64,000 bases of DNA from Streptomyces sp. SID12488 (GTDB lineage: Bacteria; Actinomycetota; Actinomycetes; Streptomycetales; Streptomycetaceae). The stretch is from assembly GCF_010548275.1 (NCBI RefSeq), contig NZ_JAAGLT010000006.1:62001-126000 (forward strand), given 5' to 3'. The number at the start of each line of letters is the position of its first letter. Positions within the stretch are counted from its first letter, which is position 1. The translations under genes were made by a program, and so were the position numbers. The notes under the pieces are model-generated. The model did not search any database, was not told the origin of the DNA, and worked only from the letters and a program-made list of their open reading frames with translations. Positions 7,967-16,642 of the stretch are shown in pieces.

Positions 7967-9550
7967 TCACCGTCCCGCGCCGAGCGTGTCGCCGCCGGGA
8001 TAGCCACCACCGCCGAAGCGCTCGTCGAGCGCCGTGTAGTCCTTGGCGAAGTCCTTGGTGCGGGGCAGCGCTTCTACGAACTCCACCGTCTTCGGCTTCT
8101 TGTACGAGGCGATCCGCGCCCGGCAGTGCTCGATGACGTCCTCGGCCGTGACCGGCTCGACGCCTGCCCGCAGCACGACGACGGCCTTGACGTCCTGGGC
8201 CCAGCGCTCGTTGGGCACGCCGATCACAGCGGCCTCCTTCACCGCCGGGTGCGACTCGATGCAGTTCTCCACCTCGGCGGGGAAGATGTTCTCGGCGGCA
8301 GACTTGAGCATGCGCGTGGTCGTCCCGAGGAAGCTGATCGTGCCGTCGCTCTCGCGCCGCCCGAGGTCGGTGGTGTGCCACCAGCCGAACCGGAAGCGCT
8401 TCTCGTTGATCTCGGGCCGGTTCCAGTAGCCGAGGTGCACGAGGTCGCCCCGGACGCAGATCTCACCGGCCTCGCCGACCGCACATTCCTCGCCGGTGCT
8501 GTCGAGGACGCGTACGGCGGTGAAGGGCCCCGGGCGCCCGGCGTTACCGGCGCCGCTGCCTCCGTAGGCGCCGGTCACGGCGAACCCGGTCACCTCGGTC
8601 TGCCCGTAGCCGCGGCCCTCGCCGCCGCCGTTGCGGGTGAAGCGGCTGGTGTCGGTGGGCACCGTGCCCTGCCACAGGGGGGCGGCGACACTCGCGCGCA
8701 GGTGGGACAGGTCGTGGCCCGCTTCCCTGTTGAGGGCGACGAGTTGGGCGATGGTCGGCGGCATCAGATAGGCGTGGGTGCACTGTTCCGCTGCCAGCAG
8801 CGGGAGCAGTTCCTCGGCGACGACGCGGCGGACGATCACGTTCTTGCCGCCGTGGACGAAGGCGGGGACGCCCCAGAACTGGTAGTTGCCGATGTGGAAC
8901 ATCGGCCCGGCGCCGAGGAAGGAGGTCTCCGTGCCGATGTCGCCCATCCAGGCGGCGCTCGCACCCATGGCGAGCAGGTTGCGGTGGGAGAGCATCGAGC
9001 CGGACTGCCGTCCGGTGATCGCGGCGGTGTAGATGACCAGGAGGGCAGAGTCCGGGTCGACGTCGGCTCTGGCAGGGTCCTCGGGTGCGCCGGAGGCCAG
9101 GAAGGCCTCGTACGAGTCGGAGGTCTCTCCCCCGGTGTCGTGTCGCAGCCACAACGCCCTCTGGTCACTGCCCAGTTCGGCCCGGGCCTTGGCGACCGTG
9201 TCGCCGATCTCCTCGTCCTGCCAGACGATGACCTTGGGGTTGAAGTCCTCGACTGCGAAGGCCATTTCGGGGGCGGCCCAGCGCCAGTAGCCGGGGCAGA
9301 CCATGGCGCCGATCTTCGCTGCGGCGCCGAGCAGCTCCCAGATCCGGAAGGAGTTCTGGCCCAGCCACAGGACGCGGTCGCCGGTTCCGACGCCCGCGTC
9401 CGTGAGGGCATGGGCGAGCCGGTTGGTGCGCTCGTCCAACTGCGGCCAGGTCAGCCGGACTTCGCCGTCGACGAGGGCAACACGGTCGGGGAAGGACCTG
9501 CGGTGCTCACGGATGAGGTCGCCGAACGTCAGGCGACGGGCGGGATGCAT
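7967..9550 (-). CDS. AMP-forming acyl-CoA ligase (FadD-like)
   Basis: A 527-residue ANL-superfamily ligase that would activate a carboxylic acid to its CoA thioester through an acyl-adenylate. Core motifs are visible: GYGQTE (A5), WWHTTDLG (A7), the hinge region with KSAAENIFPAEVE (A8), and a C-terminal lysine region in LPRTKDFAKDYTALD (A10). The P-loop reads YTAAITGRQSGSMLSH instead of the usual TSGTTGxPKG, so the lysine is lost, a variation I have seen in other actinobacterial fatty-acid ligases. It follows the aldehyde dehydrogenase gene by 87 bases and precedes the thiolase-fold gene by 4, so it belongs to the 11128-5649 operon. It could activate the acid formed by that dehydrogenase. Confidence 0.88.
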   Translation of the reverse strand: MHPARRLTFGDLIREHRRSFPDRVALVDGEVRLTWPQLDERTNRLAHALTDAGVGTGDRVLWLGQNSFRIWELLGAAAKIGAMVCPGYWRWAAPEMAFAVEDFNPKVIVWQDEEIGDTVAKARAELGSDQRALWLRHDTGGETSDSYEAFLASGAPEDPARADVDPDSALLVIYTAAITGRQSGSMLSHRNLLAMGASAAWMGDIGTETSFLGAGPMFHIGNYQFWGVPAFVHGGKNVIVRRVVAEELLPLLAAEQCTHAYLMPPTIAQLVALNREAGHDLSHLRASVAAPLWQGTVPTDTSRFTRNGGGEGRGYGQTEVTGFAVTGAYGGSGAGNAGRPGPFTAVRVLDSTGEECAVGEAGEICVRGDLVHLGYWNRPEINEKRFRFGWWHTTDLGRRESDGTISFLGTTTRMLKSAAENIFPAEVENCIESHPAVKEAAVIGVPNERWAQDVKAVVVLRAGVEPVTAEDVIEHCRARIASYKKPKTVEFVEALPRTKDFAKDYTALDERFGGGGYPGGDTLGAGR

Positions 9551-9637
9551 GCTCTTGACTCCAAAGGCTTCGGGAGGGCTTTGGGAGGGCGTCGACCGGA
9601 CTCCGGTCGGACTCCGGCAGGGCTTCGGAGGTGAGGG

Positions 9638-11128
9638 TCAGACGCGGCCGATGCCGACACCCTTGACGCTGATGAACTCGTCCAGGCCGGCCTTGCCGCC
9701 CTCCCGTCCGAACCCGCTCATCCCGACACCACCGAAGGGCGTGGCAGGTGAGGTGATCGGATTCGGCCCGGGGTTGACGTAGACCGTCCCGGCCTTCAGT
9801 CGCGGCACCAGGCGGTTGACGCGTGCGATGTCACGGGACTGGATGTACGCGGACAGGCCGTACTCGGTGTCGTTGGCGAGGGCGACGGCCTCGTCCTCCG
9901 TGTCGAACGGGGTGATGGCCAGGACCGGGCCGAAGATCTCCTGCTGGGCGAGATCGCTGCGGTTGTCGACGTCCGCGAAGACGGTCGGCGAGACGAAGTA
10001 GCCGTCGGAGTCGATGTGTTCACCGCCGTACACGAGACGTCCCGCACCGCCCTCGACCGCCTTGTCGATCACGCCCTGGACCCGGTCGCGGGCGGCTTCG
10101 TTGATGAGAGGGCCGATGTACGTCGCCGGGTCGAGCGGGTCGCCGACCGGCAGGTGGGCCACCACCCCGGCGACTCGCGTGACGACCTCGTCGTAGATCG
10201 GGCGCTCGGCCAGCAGCCGTGTGGGCAGTGCGCAGCCCTGCCCGGTGTTGCTCATGGCGAAGGCCGCGCAGTACGGGACGACGGTGTCCAGGTCGGTGTC
10301 GGCGAAGAGCAGGTTGGCGGACTTGCCGCCCAGCTCGAACACGACGGGCTTGAGACTCAGTGCCGCGACGGCCATGATGCGGCGCGCGGCGGCGGGACCG
10401 CCGGTGAAGGAGATCTTGTCGACGCCGGGATGGGTCACCAGGGCTGATCCGGCGTCCCCGAGTCCGGTCACGACGTTGACGACACCCTCGGGGATGCCCG
10501 CCTCGCGCGCCAGGTCGGCGAAGAGCAGCGCGGAGAACGGCGTGGACTCGGCCGGTTTGATGACCACCGTGTTCCCGGCGGCGAGAGACGGCGGGACCTT
10601 CATCGCCAGCGACAGGGCGGGCGAGTTCCAGGTGATGATGTGGCCGATGACGCCGTACGGCTCGGCGATCGTGTACTCGACGTTCTCGTGCGGGCTGTGG
10701 GCCGCGCCGACCATGCCCTCGATCTTGTCGGCCCAGCCCGCGTAGTACTCGGTCCACTCGGCGACGTGCGGTCCGACGTTCTCGGCCCAGCCGCCGATGC
10801 AGACGCCGTTCTCCAGCGGGCAGATCGCCGCGAAGTCGGGGATGTGGTCGCGGAGGAGCTGGGCGAAGCGGGTGAGCAGTCGACGGCGCTCGGCGGGGCG
10901 CATGGTGCCCCACACCTCGAAGGCCTGGCGGGCCGCTGCCACAGCCTGGTCCACCTCGGTGGGCCCGGCGAGCGGGATGTGCGCCTGGATCAGGCCGGTC
11001 GCGGGGTTGCGGTGCTCGTAGAGTCCGCCGCTCGTATCGGTCACGTCCTTGCCGCCGATGACCAGCCGGGGCTGCGGCAGGTCGTGCTCGGCTCTGTCCT
11101 GGTGCAGCTTCACATCGACCGTGACCAC
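9638..11128 (-). CDS. NAD(P)-dependent aldehyde dehydrogenase
   Basis: A 496-residue ALDH-superfamily enzyme oxidising an aldehyde to a carboxylic acid. The catalytic Cys299 (GQGCALP), the general base Glu265 (FELGGKSAN) and the oxyanion Asn168 (TWNSP) are present. The cofactor loop reads FTGGPAAAR rather than FTGSTxxG, so the usual serine is glycine. The GTG start has GGGAGG a few bases upstream. It is the first gene of a leftward operon that continues with a CoA ligase, a thiolase-fold/DUF35 pair and the GntR regulator. An inverted repeat (site B) lies 41 bases upstream. The product acid is a reasonable substrate for the next gene's ligase. Confidence 0.92.
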   Translation of the reverse strand: MVTVDVKLHQDRAEHDLPQPRLVIGGKDVTDTSGGLYEHRNPATGLIQAHIPLAGPTEVDQAVAAARQAFEVWGTMRPAERRRLLTRFAQLLRDHIPDFAAICPLENGVCIGGWAENVGPHVAEWTEYYAGWADKIEGMVGAAHSPHENVEYTIAEPYGVIGHIITWNSPALSLAMKVPPSLAAGNTVVIKPAESTPFSALLFADLAREAGIPEGVVNVVTGLGDAGSALVTHPGVDKISFTGGPAAARRIMAVAALSLKPVVFELGGKSANLLFADTDLDTVVPYCAAFAMSNTGQGCALPTRLLAERPIYDEVVTRVAGVVAHLPVGDPLDPATYIGPLINEAARDRVQGVIDKAVEGGAGRLVYGGEHIDSDGYFVSPTVFADVDNRSDLAQQEIFGPVLAITPFDTEDEAVALANDTEYGLSAYIQSRDIARVNRLVPRLKAGTVYVNPGPNPITSPATPFGGVGMSGFGREGGKAGLDEFISVKGVGIGRV

Positions 11129-11168
11129 GGTGCCTCCCGGACCCCACTGCCATCACATCCGTACAGCT

Positions 11169-11187
11169 TAAATAGATAACCTATTTA
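11169..11187. promoter_or_regulatory. Inverted repeat and candidate operator, site B
   Basis: TAAATAG and CTATTTA form perfect 7-base arms around a 5-base spacer in an AT-rich gap directly upstream of the aldehyde dehydrogenase gene. The core TAGATAACCTA at 11173-11183 lines up with site A at most positions. As the operon it precedes ends with the GntR gene, it is the natural autoregulatory site. Binding is inferred. Confidence 0.5.
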
Positions 11188-11207
11188 GCCGAACCAATCA
11201 ATGCCCG

Positions 11208-12350
11208 TCACAGGCCCAGGGACCGGCCGATGATCTCCTGCATGATCTCGGAGGTCCCGCCGAACACCCGCTGCACCCGGCTGTCGCGCCAGATGCGCGC
11301 GATCTCGTACTCGTTGACGTAGCCGTAGCCACCGAAGAGCTGCATACAGCGGTCGATGACCTCCCAGCCGGTCTCCGAGGTCCAGTACTTGGCCGCCGCC
11401 GCCTCCTCGGCCGTCAACTCGCCCTGGAACAGGGCCATGATGCAGCCGTCGATGTAGACCCGGGCGGCGTTCAGCTTCGCCCTGATGTCGGCGAGAGCGA
11501 ACCTGTTGGCCTGGAACTGGCCGATCGGCTGCCCGAAAGCGGTACGGGTCCTGGCGTACTCCAGCGCCAGCTCGTAGGCGCGCTCGGCCGCCGCCAGCGC
11601 GGAGACCGCGATGGCGAGGCGCTCCGTCGGCAGGTTGCCCATCATGTGGTAGAAACCGCGCCCCTCCTGGCCGATGAGGTTCTCGGCGGGGACACGGACC
11701 TCGTGGAAGAAGAGCTCGGCGGTGTCCTGGGCCTTCATCCCGACCTTGTCGAGCTTGCGTCCCCGCTCGAAGCCCTCGGCGCCGCGCTCGACGACGATCA
11801 GGCTGATGCCCCGGTGGCCGGCGTCCGGGTCGGTCTTGCAGGCGACGATGACCAGGTCGGCCAGGATTCCGTTGGTGATGAAGGTCTTGGAGCCATCGAT
11901 CACCCACTCGTCGCCGTCCCGCCGGGCGGTGGTGCGGATGCCCTTGAGATCGGATCCGGCGGAGGGCTCCGACAGCGCGAGCGCACAGATCGTCTCGCCA
12001 CTGATCACTCCGGGCAGCCAACGGGCCTTCTGCTCGGGGGTGGTGAGGGACGCCAGATAGGGCGGAATGACGTCGTTCTGCAGCCCGAGCCCGATGCCGA
12101 CCGAGCTGGTGGCGGCCATCTCCTCCGCCATGATCGCGTTGTAGCGGAAGTCCCAGATCCCCTGACCGCCGTACTCCTCGGGGAACTGCCAGCCGATGAG
12201 CCCGGCCTTGCCCGCCGCCGCCCAGGCATCGCGGCTCACCTGCCCGTCCCGCTCCCACTCCTCGGCGTGCGGGGCGCATTCTCGCAGGTAGTAGGCGCGG
12301 GCGGTCTCGCGGAAGAGGTCGTGTTCCGCGGTGAAGATCGTACGGCGCAT
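11208..12350 (-). CDS. Acyl-CoA dehydrogenase, long-chain/isovaleryl type
   Basis: A 380-residue FAD-dependent acyl-CoA dehydrogenase with WQFPEEYGGQG, SEPSAGSDLKG (FAD and substrate loop), FGQPIGQFQ and RVFGGTSEIMQE near the end. The C-terminal motif has glycine where medium-chain enzymes have the catalytic glutamate. In isovaleryl and long-chain enzymes the base lies on another helix, and the Glu in NLPTERLAIA is the likely equivalent. I chose the ATG at 12350, preceded by GGAG; a GTG four codons earlier is possible. It is divergent from the SDR gene at 12444, sharing the AT-rich gap with site C. It is apparently monocistronic. Confidence 0.9.
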   Translation of the reverse strand: MRRTIFTAEHDLFRETARAYYLRECAPHAEEWERDGQVSRDAWAAAGKAGLIGWQFPEEYGGQGIWDFRYNAIMAEEMAATSSVGIGLGLQNDVIPPYLASLTTPEQKARWLPGVISGETICALALSEPSAGSDLKGIRTTARRDGDEWVIDGSKTFITNGILADLVIVACKTDPDAGHRGISLIVVERGAEGFERGRKLDKVGMKAQDTAELFFHEVRVPAENLIGQEGRGFYHMMGNLPTERLAIAVSALAAAERAYELALEYARTRTAFGQPIGQFQANRFALADIRAKLNAARVYIDGCIMALFQGELTAEEAAAAKYWTSETGWEVIDRCMQLFGGYGYVNEYEIARIWRDSRVQRVFGGTSEIMQEIIGRSLGL

Positions 12351-12389
12351 GCTCGACTCCACTCAGGCATCTCGCTTATTAAGCTGAAG

Positions 12390-12400
12390 TAGTTATACGA
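12390..12400 (+). promoter_or_regulatory. Candidate GntR-type operator, site C, in a divergent promoter gap
   Basis: TAGTTATACGA matches site A at 10 of 11 positions and fits TnGTnnnACnA. It lies in the only AT-rich stretch between the divergent acyl-CoA dehydrogenase (leftward) and SDR (rightward) genes, so one bound protein could control both directions. Confidence 0.55.
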
Positions 12401-12443
12401 TAGCGCTGTATCGAAGGCTGGGCGAGGCTGCGAGGGAGGGCGC

Positions 12444-13199
12444 GTGAGCGTACGGGACAAGGTGGCACTCGTCACCGGAGCGGGACGCGGCATCGGCGAG
12501 GCGATCGCCGCCGCGCGGGCCGCCGCCGGAGCCTCGGTCGCGGTCTGCGACCTGGACGCCGAGGCCGCCGGGAAAGTCGCGGCCCGGCTCGCCGAGCGGT
12601 ACGGAGTGCGAGCCATCGGAGTCGGCGCTGACATCTCGGACGGCGCGGCCGTTCGGGCCGCCGTGGAGCGGGTGAGCGCCGAGCTCGGTCCCGTGGACGT
12701 CCTGGTCAACAACGCGGCCGTCGACGTCCTGGGCCGCTTCGTCGACAGCACCGAGGACACCTGGGACCGGATCATCGCCGTCAATCTGCGCGGCACGATC
12801 ACGGTGACCCGGGCCGTGCTCGACTCGATGATCGAGCGCGGCGGAGGCCGGATCGTCCACATCGCCTCGGACGCGGGCCGGGTCGGCTCGTCCGGCGAGG
12901 TCGTGTACTCCGCGACCAAGGGCGGCGTCATCGCCTTCGGCAAGGCCCTGGCCCGCGAGGTCGCCCGGCACGGCATCACCGTGAACAGCGTCTGCCCGGG
13001 GCCGACCGAGACCGCGCTGCTCGGGCAGGTCGCCGAGTACAGCCAGAAGATGTACGACGCGACCGTGCGGGCGATCCCGCTGCGCCGCGTCGCCCAGCCG
13101 GCGGAGATCGCCGGTGTGGTCGCCTTCCTCGCGTCCGACGACGCCGCCTACATGACCGGGCAGACGCTCTCGGTCAGCGGCGGCCTCACGATGGTCTGA
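12444..13199 (+). CDS. Short-chain dehydrogenase/reductase, BadH-like
   Basis: A 251-residue classical SDR. The NAD(P)-binding TGAGRGIGEA is at residues 11-20, NNAA at 89-92, and the catalytic set is Ser142, Tyr155 and Lys159 (YSATK). Asp36 at the end of the second strand (VCDLD) favours NAD over NADP. Its general look is that of 2-hydroxycyclohexanecarboxyl-CoA dehydrogenases and beta-ketoacyl reductases, so oxidation of a hydroxyacyl-CoA is likely. The GTG start follows GAGGGAGGG. It heads a rightward operon running to 17800; the next gene begins one base after its stop. Confidence 0.9.
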   Translation: MSVRDKVALVTGAGRGIGEAIAAARAAAGASVAVCDLDAEAAGKVAARLAERYGVRAIGVGADISDGAAVRAAVERVSAELGPVDVLVNNAAVDVLGRFVDSTEDTWDRIIAVNLRGTITVTRAVLDSMIERGGGRIVHIASDAGRVGSSGEVVYSATKGGVIAFGKALAREVARHGITVNSVCPGPTETALLGQVAEYSQKMYDATVRAIPLRRVAQPAEIAGVVAFLASDDAAYMTGQTLSVSGGLTMV

Positions 13200-13200
13200 G

Positions 13201-13980
13201 GTGAGCACCGTGCTGCGGGTCGAACTCCGCGACAGAATCGCCGTGTTGACCCTGGACCGGCCTAGGCAGCTCAATGCCATCGGCTCCGAGACCGTGGAGC
13301 GGCTCACCGAGGCGCTGAACGACGTCCGCGACAACGACGACGTGCGCGCCCTGGTCGTGACCGGCGCCGGACGGGCCTTCTCGGCCGGTGCCGACCTCGG
13401 GGAGATCGAGTCGTTCACCGCACCGGGGCAGTTCCGTGCCTTCGTGGGGCGTCTGACGGAGGGGTTCGCGCTCCTGGAGGAGTTCCCGAAGCCCTCGGTG
13501 GCGGCCGTCCACGGGTTCGCCTTCGGCGGCGGTCTGGAGCTGGCGCTCGCCTGTGACCTGCGGGTCGCGGAGCGGGGCGCACGGCTCGGCCTGCCCGAGA
13601 TGAAGCTCGGCGTGCTGCCGGGCGCGGGTGGCACGCAGCGGCTGCCGCGCCTCGTACCGCCGGCGATCGCCAAGCAGATGATTCTCACCGGCGAGCCGAT
13701 CGACGCGGAGCGGGCTCACGCGTTCGGACTGGTCAATGAACTGGCCGAGCCCGGTGAGGCGTTGAGCACAGCCGAGACACTCGCCGGCGCGCTGGCGGCC
13801 GGGGCTCCGCTCGCGCTCGCCTCGGGCAAGCGGCTGATCGACTACGGGCTCGGCATGGACCTGGAGGCGGCGATCGCGTACGAGCGCGAGACCGTCTCGG
13901 TGCTCTTCTCCACCGAGGACCGGGCCGAGGGGCTCAAGGCTTTCCGTGAGCGCCGCCCGGGCGACTTCCGCGGCGTGTAG
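13201..13980 (+). CDS. Enoyl-CoA hydratase
   Basis: A 259-residue crotonase with the full catalytic equipment: an oxyanion hole from AFSAGADLGE, Glu113 in GGGLELALACD and Glu133 in LPEMKLGVLPGAGGTQRLPR. It should add water to a trans-2-enoyl-CoA. This contrasts with the crotonase homologue at 90-875, which lacks both glutamates, so the two genes are not redundant. The GTG start is one base after the SDR stop, so dehydrogenase and hydratase are probably translated together as successive beta-oxidation-like steps. Confidence 0.93.
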   Translation: MSTVLRVELRDRIAVLTLDRPRQLNAIGSETVERLTEALNDVRDNDDVRALVVTGAGRAFSAGADLGEIESFTAPGQFRAFVGRLTEGFALLEEFPKPSVAAVHGFAFGGGLELALACDLRVAERGARLGLPEMKLGVLPGAGGTQRLPRLVPPAIAKQMILTGEPIDAERAHAFGLVNELAEPGEALSTAETLAGALAAGAPLALASGKRLIDYGLGMDLEAAIAYERETVSVLFSTEDRAEGLKAFRERRPGDFRGV

Positions 13981-14010
13981 CAGGCGTCCCGACAGACATG
14001 GAGGTGGGCC

Positions 14011-15177
14011 GTGCGGCCGTTGGAAGGCATTGCCGTCGTGGAGCTGGGCATGTGGGTGGCGGCTCCGGCCGCGGCCACCATGCTCGCGGACTGGGGCGCT
14101 GACGTGGTGAAGGTGGAGGCGCCGACCGGGGATCCCAACCGGTACACGCTCAAGCACGTCGGTCAGGACATCGACAGCGCACCCCCGTTCGAGACCGACA
14201 ACCGGGGCAAGCGAGGGATCGTCCTCGACCTGCGCTCGGCGGACGGCAAGGACGTACTGGAACGGCTGTTGGCGCGCGCCGACGTGTTCGTCACCAATCT
14301 GCGCCCCGGCGCCCTTGAGCGGCTGGGTCTGGCACCGGACGAGCTGCGCGCCCGCCATCCCCGCCTGGTCGTCGGCACGTTGACCGGCTACGGCTGGACG
14401 GGCGCCGAGCGCGACCGGGCAGGGTACGACGTCTCCGCCTTCTGGGCCCGCCCCGGCATCGCCGCCATGCTCAACCCGGCCGGTGAACCACCGCCCGGCA
14501 TCCGGCCCGGCCTCGGCGACCGTACTGCCGCGGCCAACCTGGTGGCGGGGGTGCTGGCCGCGCTGCTGCGCCGGGAACGCACCGGCGAGGGCGGTGTGGT
14601 CGACGTGTCCCTGCTGCGTTCCGGGACGTACGCCAACGGCAACGACCTCGCCCTGCAGAACTACTTCGGCAAACGTGGCCGTACCCGTCACCGCACCGAA
14701 CACGAGTCCCCGCTCTACAACAGCTACCGGGCCGCCGACGAGCGCTGGTTCTGGCTCGTCGGCCTGGAGGGCAACCGGCACTGGCCCGGTGTCGTCAAGG
14801 CACTCGGCCGCGAGGACCTGGCGACGGACGAGCGGTTCGCGACCGGCAAGGCCCGGCGCGGGCATGTACGCGAGCTGATCGCCGAGTTCGACGAGGAGTT
14901 CGCCCAGCGGACGCTGGACGAGTGGGCGGCACGGTTCGACGCCGAAGGCGTGTGGTGGGCGCCCGTACAGACTTTGGCAGAAGTGGCGGCCGATCCGCAG
15001 GCGGAGGCCGTCGGGGCGTTCGTCGAACAGCCCGGCATGGGTGACGCTCCGCCGCTGCGGGCGGTCGCGACTCCCGTCAGTTTCTGGGGAGCCGACGACA
15101 AGCCGCGCACCGGAGCGCCGACCCTCGGCGAGCACACCGACGACGTACTCCGCGAACTCGACCGGACATCCCCATAA
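14011..15177 (+). CDS. CaiB/BaiF family (class III) CoA-transferase
   Basis: A 388-residue class III CoA-transferase. These enzymes move CoA between carboxylic acids through an aspartyl-CoA thioester; the catalytic aspartate is Asp170 in RPGLGDRTAAANL, at the position known from formyl-CoA transferase. The N-terminus (GIAVVELGMWVAAPAA, WGADVVKVE) is typical. Some relatives act as alpha-methylacyl-CoA racemases, but this sequence looks more transferase-like. GGAGGTGGG precedes the GTG start. Within the operon it offers an energy-saving way to activate the substrate acid from a CoA donor, alongside the ATP-dependent ligases. Confidence 0.9.
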   Translation: MRPLEGIAVVELGMWVAAPAAATMLADWGADVVKVEAPTGDPNRYTLKHVGQDIDSAPPFETDNRGKRGIVLDLRSADGKDVLERLLARADVFVTNLRPGALERLGLAPDELRARHPRLVVGTLTGYGWTGAERDRAGYDVSAFWARPGIAAMLNPAGEPPPGIRPGLGDRTAAANLVAGVLAALLRRERTGEGGVVDVSLLRSGTYANGNDLALQNYFGKRGRTRHRTEHESPLYNSYRAADERWFWLVGLEGNRHWPGVVKALGREDLATDERFATGKARRGHVRELIAEFDEEFAQRTLDEWAARFDAEGVWWAPVQTLAEVAADPQAEAVGAFVEQPGMGDAPPLRAVATPVSFWGADDKPRTGAPTLGEHTDDVLRELDRTSP

Positions 15178-15190
15178 CAGGAGGCAGGAC

Positions 15191-16102
15191 GTGGGAATCC
15201 TCGACGACAAGGTCGCCATCGTCACCGGTGGTGGCAGAGGGCTCGGCCGGGCGCACTGTCTGGCACTCGCCGAGGCGGGCGCGACCGTGGTCGTGAACGA
15301 CCTCGGCTCGGGCATACACGGCGAGAGCACGGGCGACTCCCCCGCCGACGACGTGGTCACCGAGATCACCAAGCTCGGCGGCCGAGCGGTCGCCAACCAC
15401 GCCTCGGTGACGGACTGGGCGGCGACCGAGGCGATGGTGACGGACACCGTCGCGGAGTTCGGCCGTCTCGACATCGTCGTGAACAACGCGGGCATCGTGC
15501 GCGACCGGATGCTGTTCTCGATGAGCGAGGCCGAGTTCGACGCCGTGATCGCGGTGCATCTGAAGGGCACGTTCGCGCTCACCCGGCATGCGTGCGCGTA
15601 CTGGCGAGCGACGTCGAAGCGGGGTGAGCGGGTCGCCGGCCGCGTGATCAACACGACGTCCGGGACCGGCCTGTTCGGCAACCAGGGACAGTCCAACTAC
15701 GGTGCCGCGAAGGCCGGGACAGCCGCACTCACCGTCCTCACCGCCCTGGAGATGCGCCGGTACGGCGTCACCGCGAACGCCATATCGCCGATCGCGGCCA
15801 CCCGGATGACGGACGGGCTCGACGTCGGCGCCTCGCTCCAGGCCGTCGACGGCTTCGATCCGCGCGATCCCGCAAACGCCTCCGGTGTCGTGGTCTACCT
15901 GGCCTCCGACAGCTCGGCGTGGCTGACCGGCCAGGTCCTGCGCATCGAGGGCAACCGGCTGAACCGGCTGCAGGGCTGGACCGTCGCGGGCGTCCACCCC
16001 AGCGAGTCCGGCCAGGCCCTCACGTACGACGAACTCGTCGACGCCGTACCGCAGTTGTACGGCGTGGCTCCCGCAGGCCGGGCCACGGGAGTCGGCCAGT
16101 GA
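15191..16102 (+). CDS. MFE-2/17beta-HSD4-type short-chain dehydrogenase
   Basis: A 303-residue SDR of the multifunctional-enzyme type 2 group. TGGGRGLGRAH is followed by a long VVNDLGSGIHGES...ADDVVTEI segment, then NNAGIVRDRM and the active-site part INTTSGTGLFGNQGQSNYGAAKAG with Ser, Tyr and Lys. In actinobacteria such proteins (for example ChsB1 in cholesterol side-chain breakdown) oxidise beta-hydroxyacyl-CoAs. The GTG at 15191 follows AGGAGG at 15179-15184. It ends by overlapping the DoxX-like gene (GTGA). A paralogue is encoded at 21829-22740 in the opposing operon. Confidence 0.9.
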   Translation: MGILDDKVAIVTGGGRGLGRAHCLALAEAGATVVVNDLGSGIHGESTGDSPADDVVTEITKLGGRAVANHASVTDWAATEAMVTDTVAEFGRLDIVVNNAGIVRDRMLFSMSEAEFDAVIAVHLKGTFALTRHACAYWRATSKRGERVAGRVINTTSGTGLFGNQGQSNYGAAKAGTAALTVLTALEMRRYGVTANAISPIAATRMTDGLDVGASLQAVDGFDPRDPANASGVVVYLASDSSAWLTGQVLRIEGNRLNRLQGWTVAGVHPSESGQALTYDELVDAVPQLYGVAPAGRATGVGQ

Positions 16103-16611
16103 AGGGCCACGACGTCGCGGCCCTGTTGCTGCGCGCGACACTCGGCCCGATGCTCGTCGCGCACGGCTGGAACAAGGTCGCCGGACCGGGCGGCCTCACG
16201 GGCACGACGGGCTGGTTCGAGGCGCTCGGTCTCAAGCCGGCCGAGGTGCACGCCCGTATGGCGGCCGGCACCGAACTGGCTGCGGGCGTGGGCATCACCC
16301 TCGGCGCGGCGGGCCCCCTGCCGGCGGCGGCGGCCGTCGGACTCATGACCGTGGCGGCCCGCACCGACCATCGCGGCAAGGGCTTCTTCGTCTTCAAGGG
16401 CGGCTGGGAGTACGCCGGTGTCGTGGGCGGCGCGGCCGTCGCGCTGGCGGCGCTGGGCAACGGCCGGTACTCGCTCGACGGACTGCTGGGGCGCCAACGA
16501 GCGGGCGCGGGGCCCGCATTGCTGGCAGCGGGCCTCGGCACGGTGAGCGCGGCGGCGCTGCTGGCGGTGTGCTATCGGCCCGACGAGAAGCCGAACGAGA
16601 CAGACGACTGA
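16099..16611 (+). CDS. DoxX-family integral membrane protein
   Basis: A 170-residue protein with about four hydrophobic segments. The first carries the DoxX signature LLLRATLGPMLVAHGWNKVAGPGG; then come AAGVGITLGAAGPLPAAAAVG, YAGVVGGAAVALAALG and a C-terminal segment ending ALLAVCY. DoxX-like proteins have been linked to thiosulfate oxidation and redox control, but most have no proven role. Its GTG overlaps the SDR stop by 4 bases, so it is tightly placed in a catabolic operon, which is unexpected for a membrane protein. The function in this pathway is unknown. Confidence 0.82.
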   Translation: MKGHDVAALLLRATLGPMLVAHGWNKVAGPGGLTGTTGWFEALGLKPAEVHARMAAGTELAAGVGITLGAAGPLPAAAAVGLMTVAARTDHRGKGFFVFKGGWEYAGVVGGAAVALAALGNGRYSLDGLLGRQRAGAGPALLAAGLGTVSAAALLAVCYRPDEKPNETDD

Positions 16612-16642
16612 TGGGCGACAAGTGACGGGCAAGGGAGACCAC

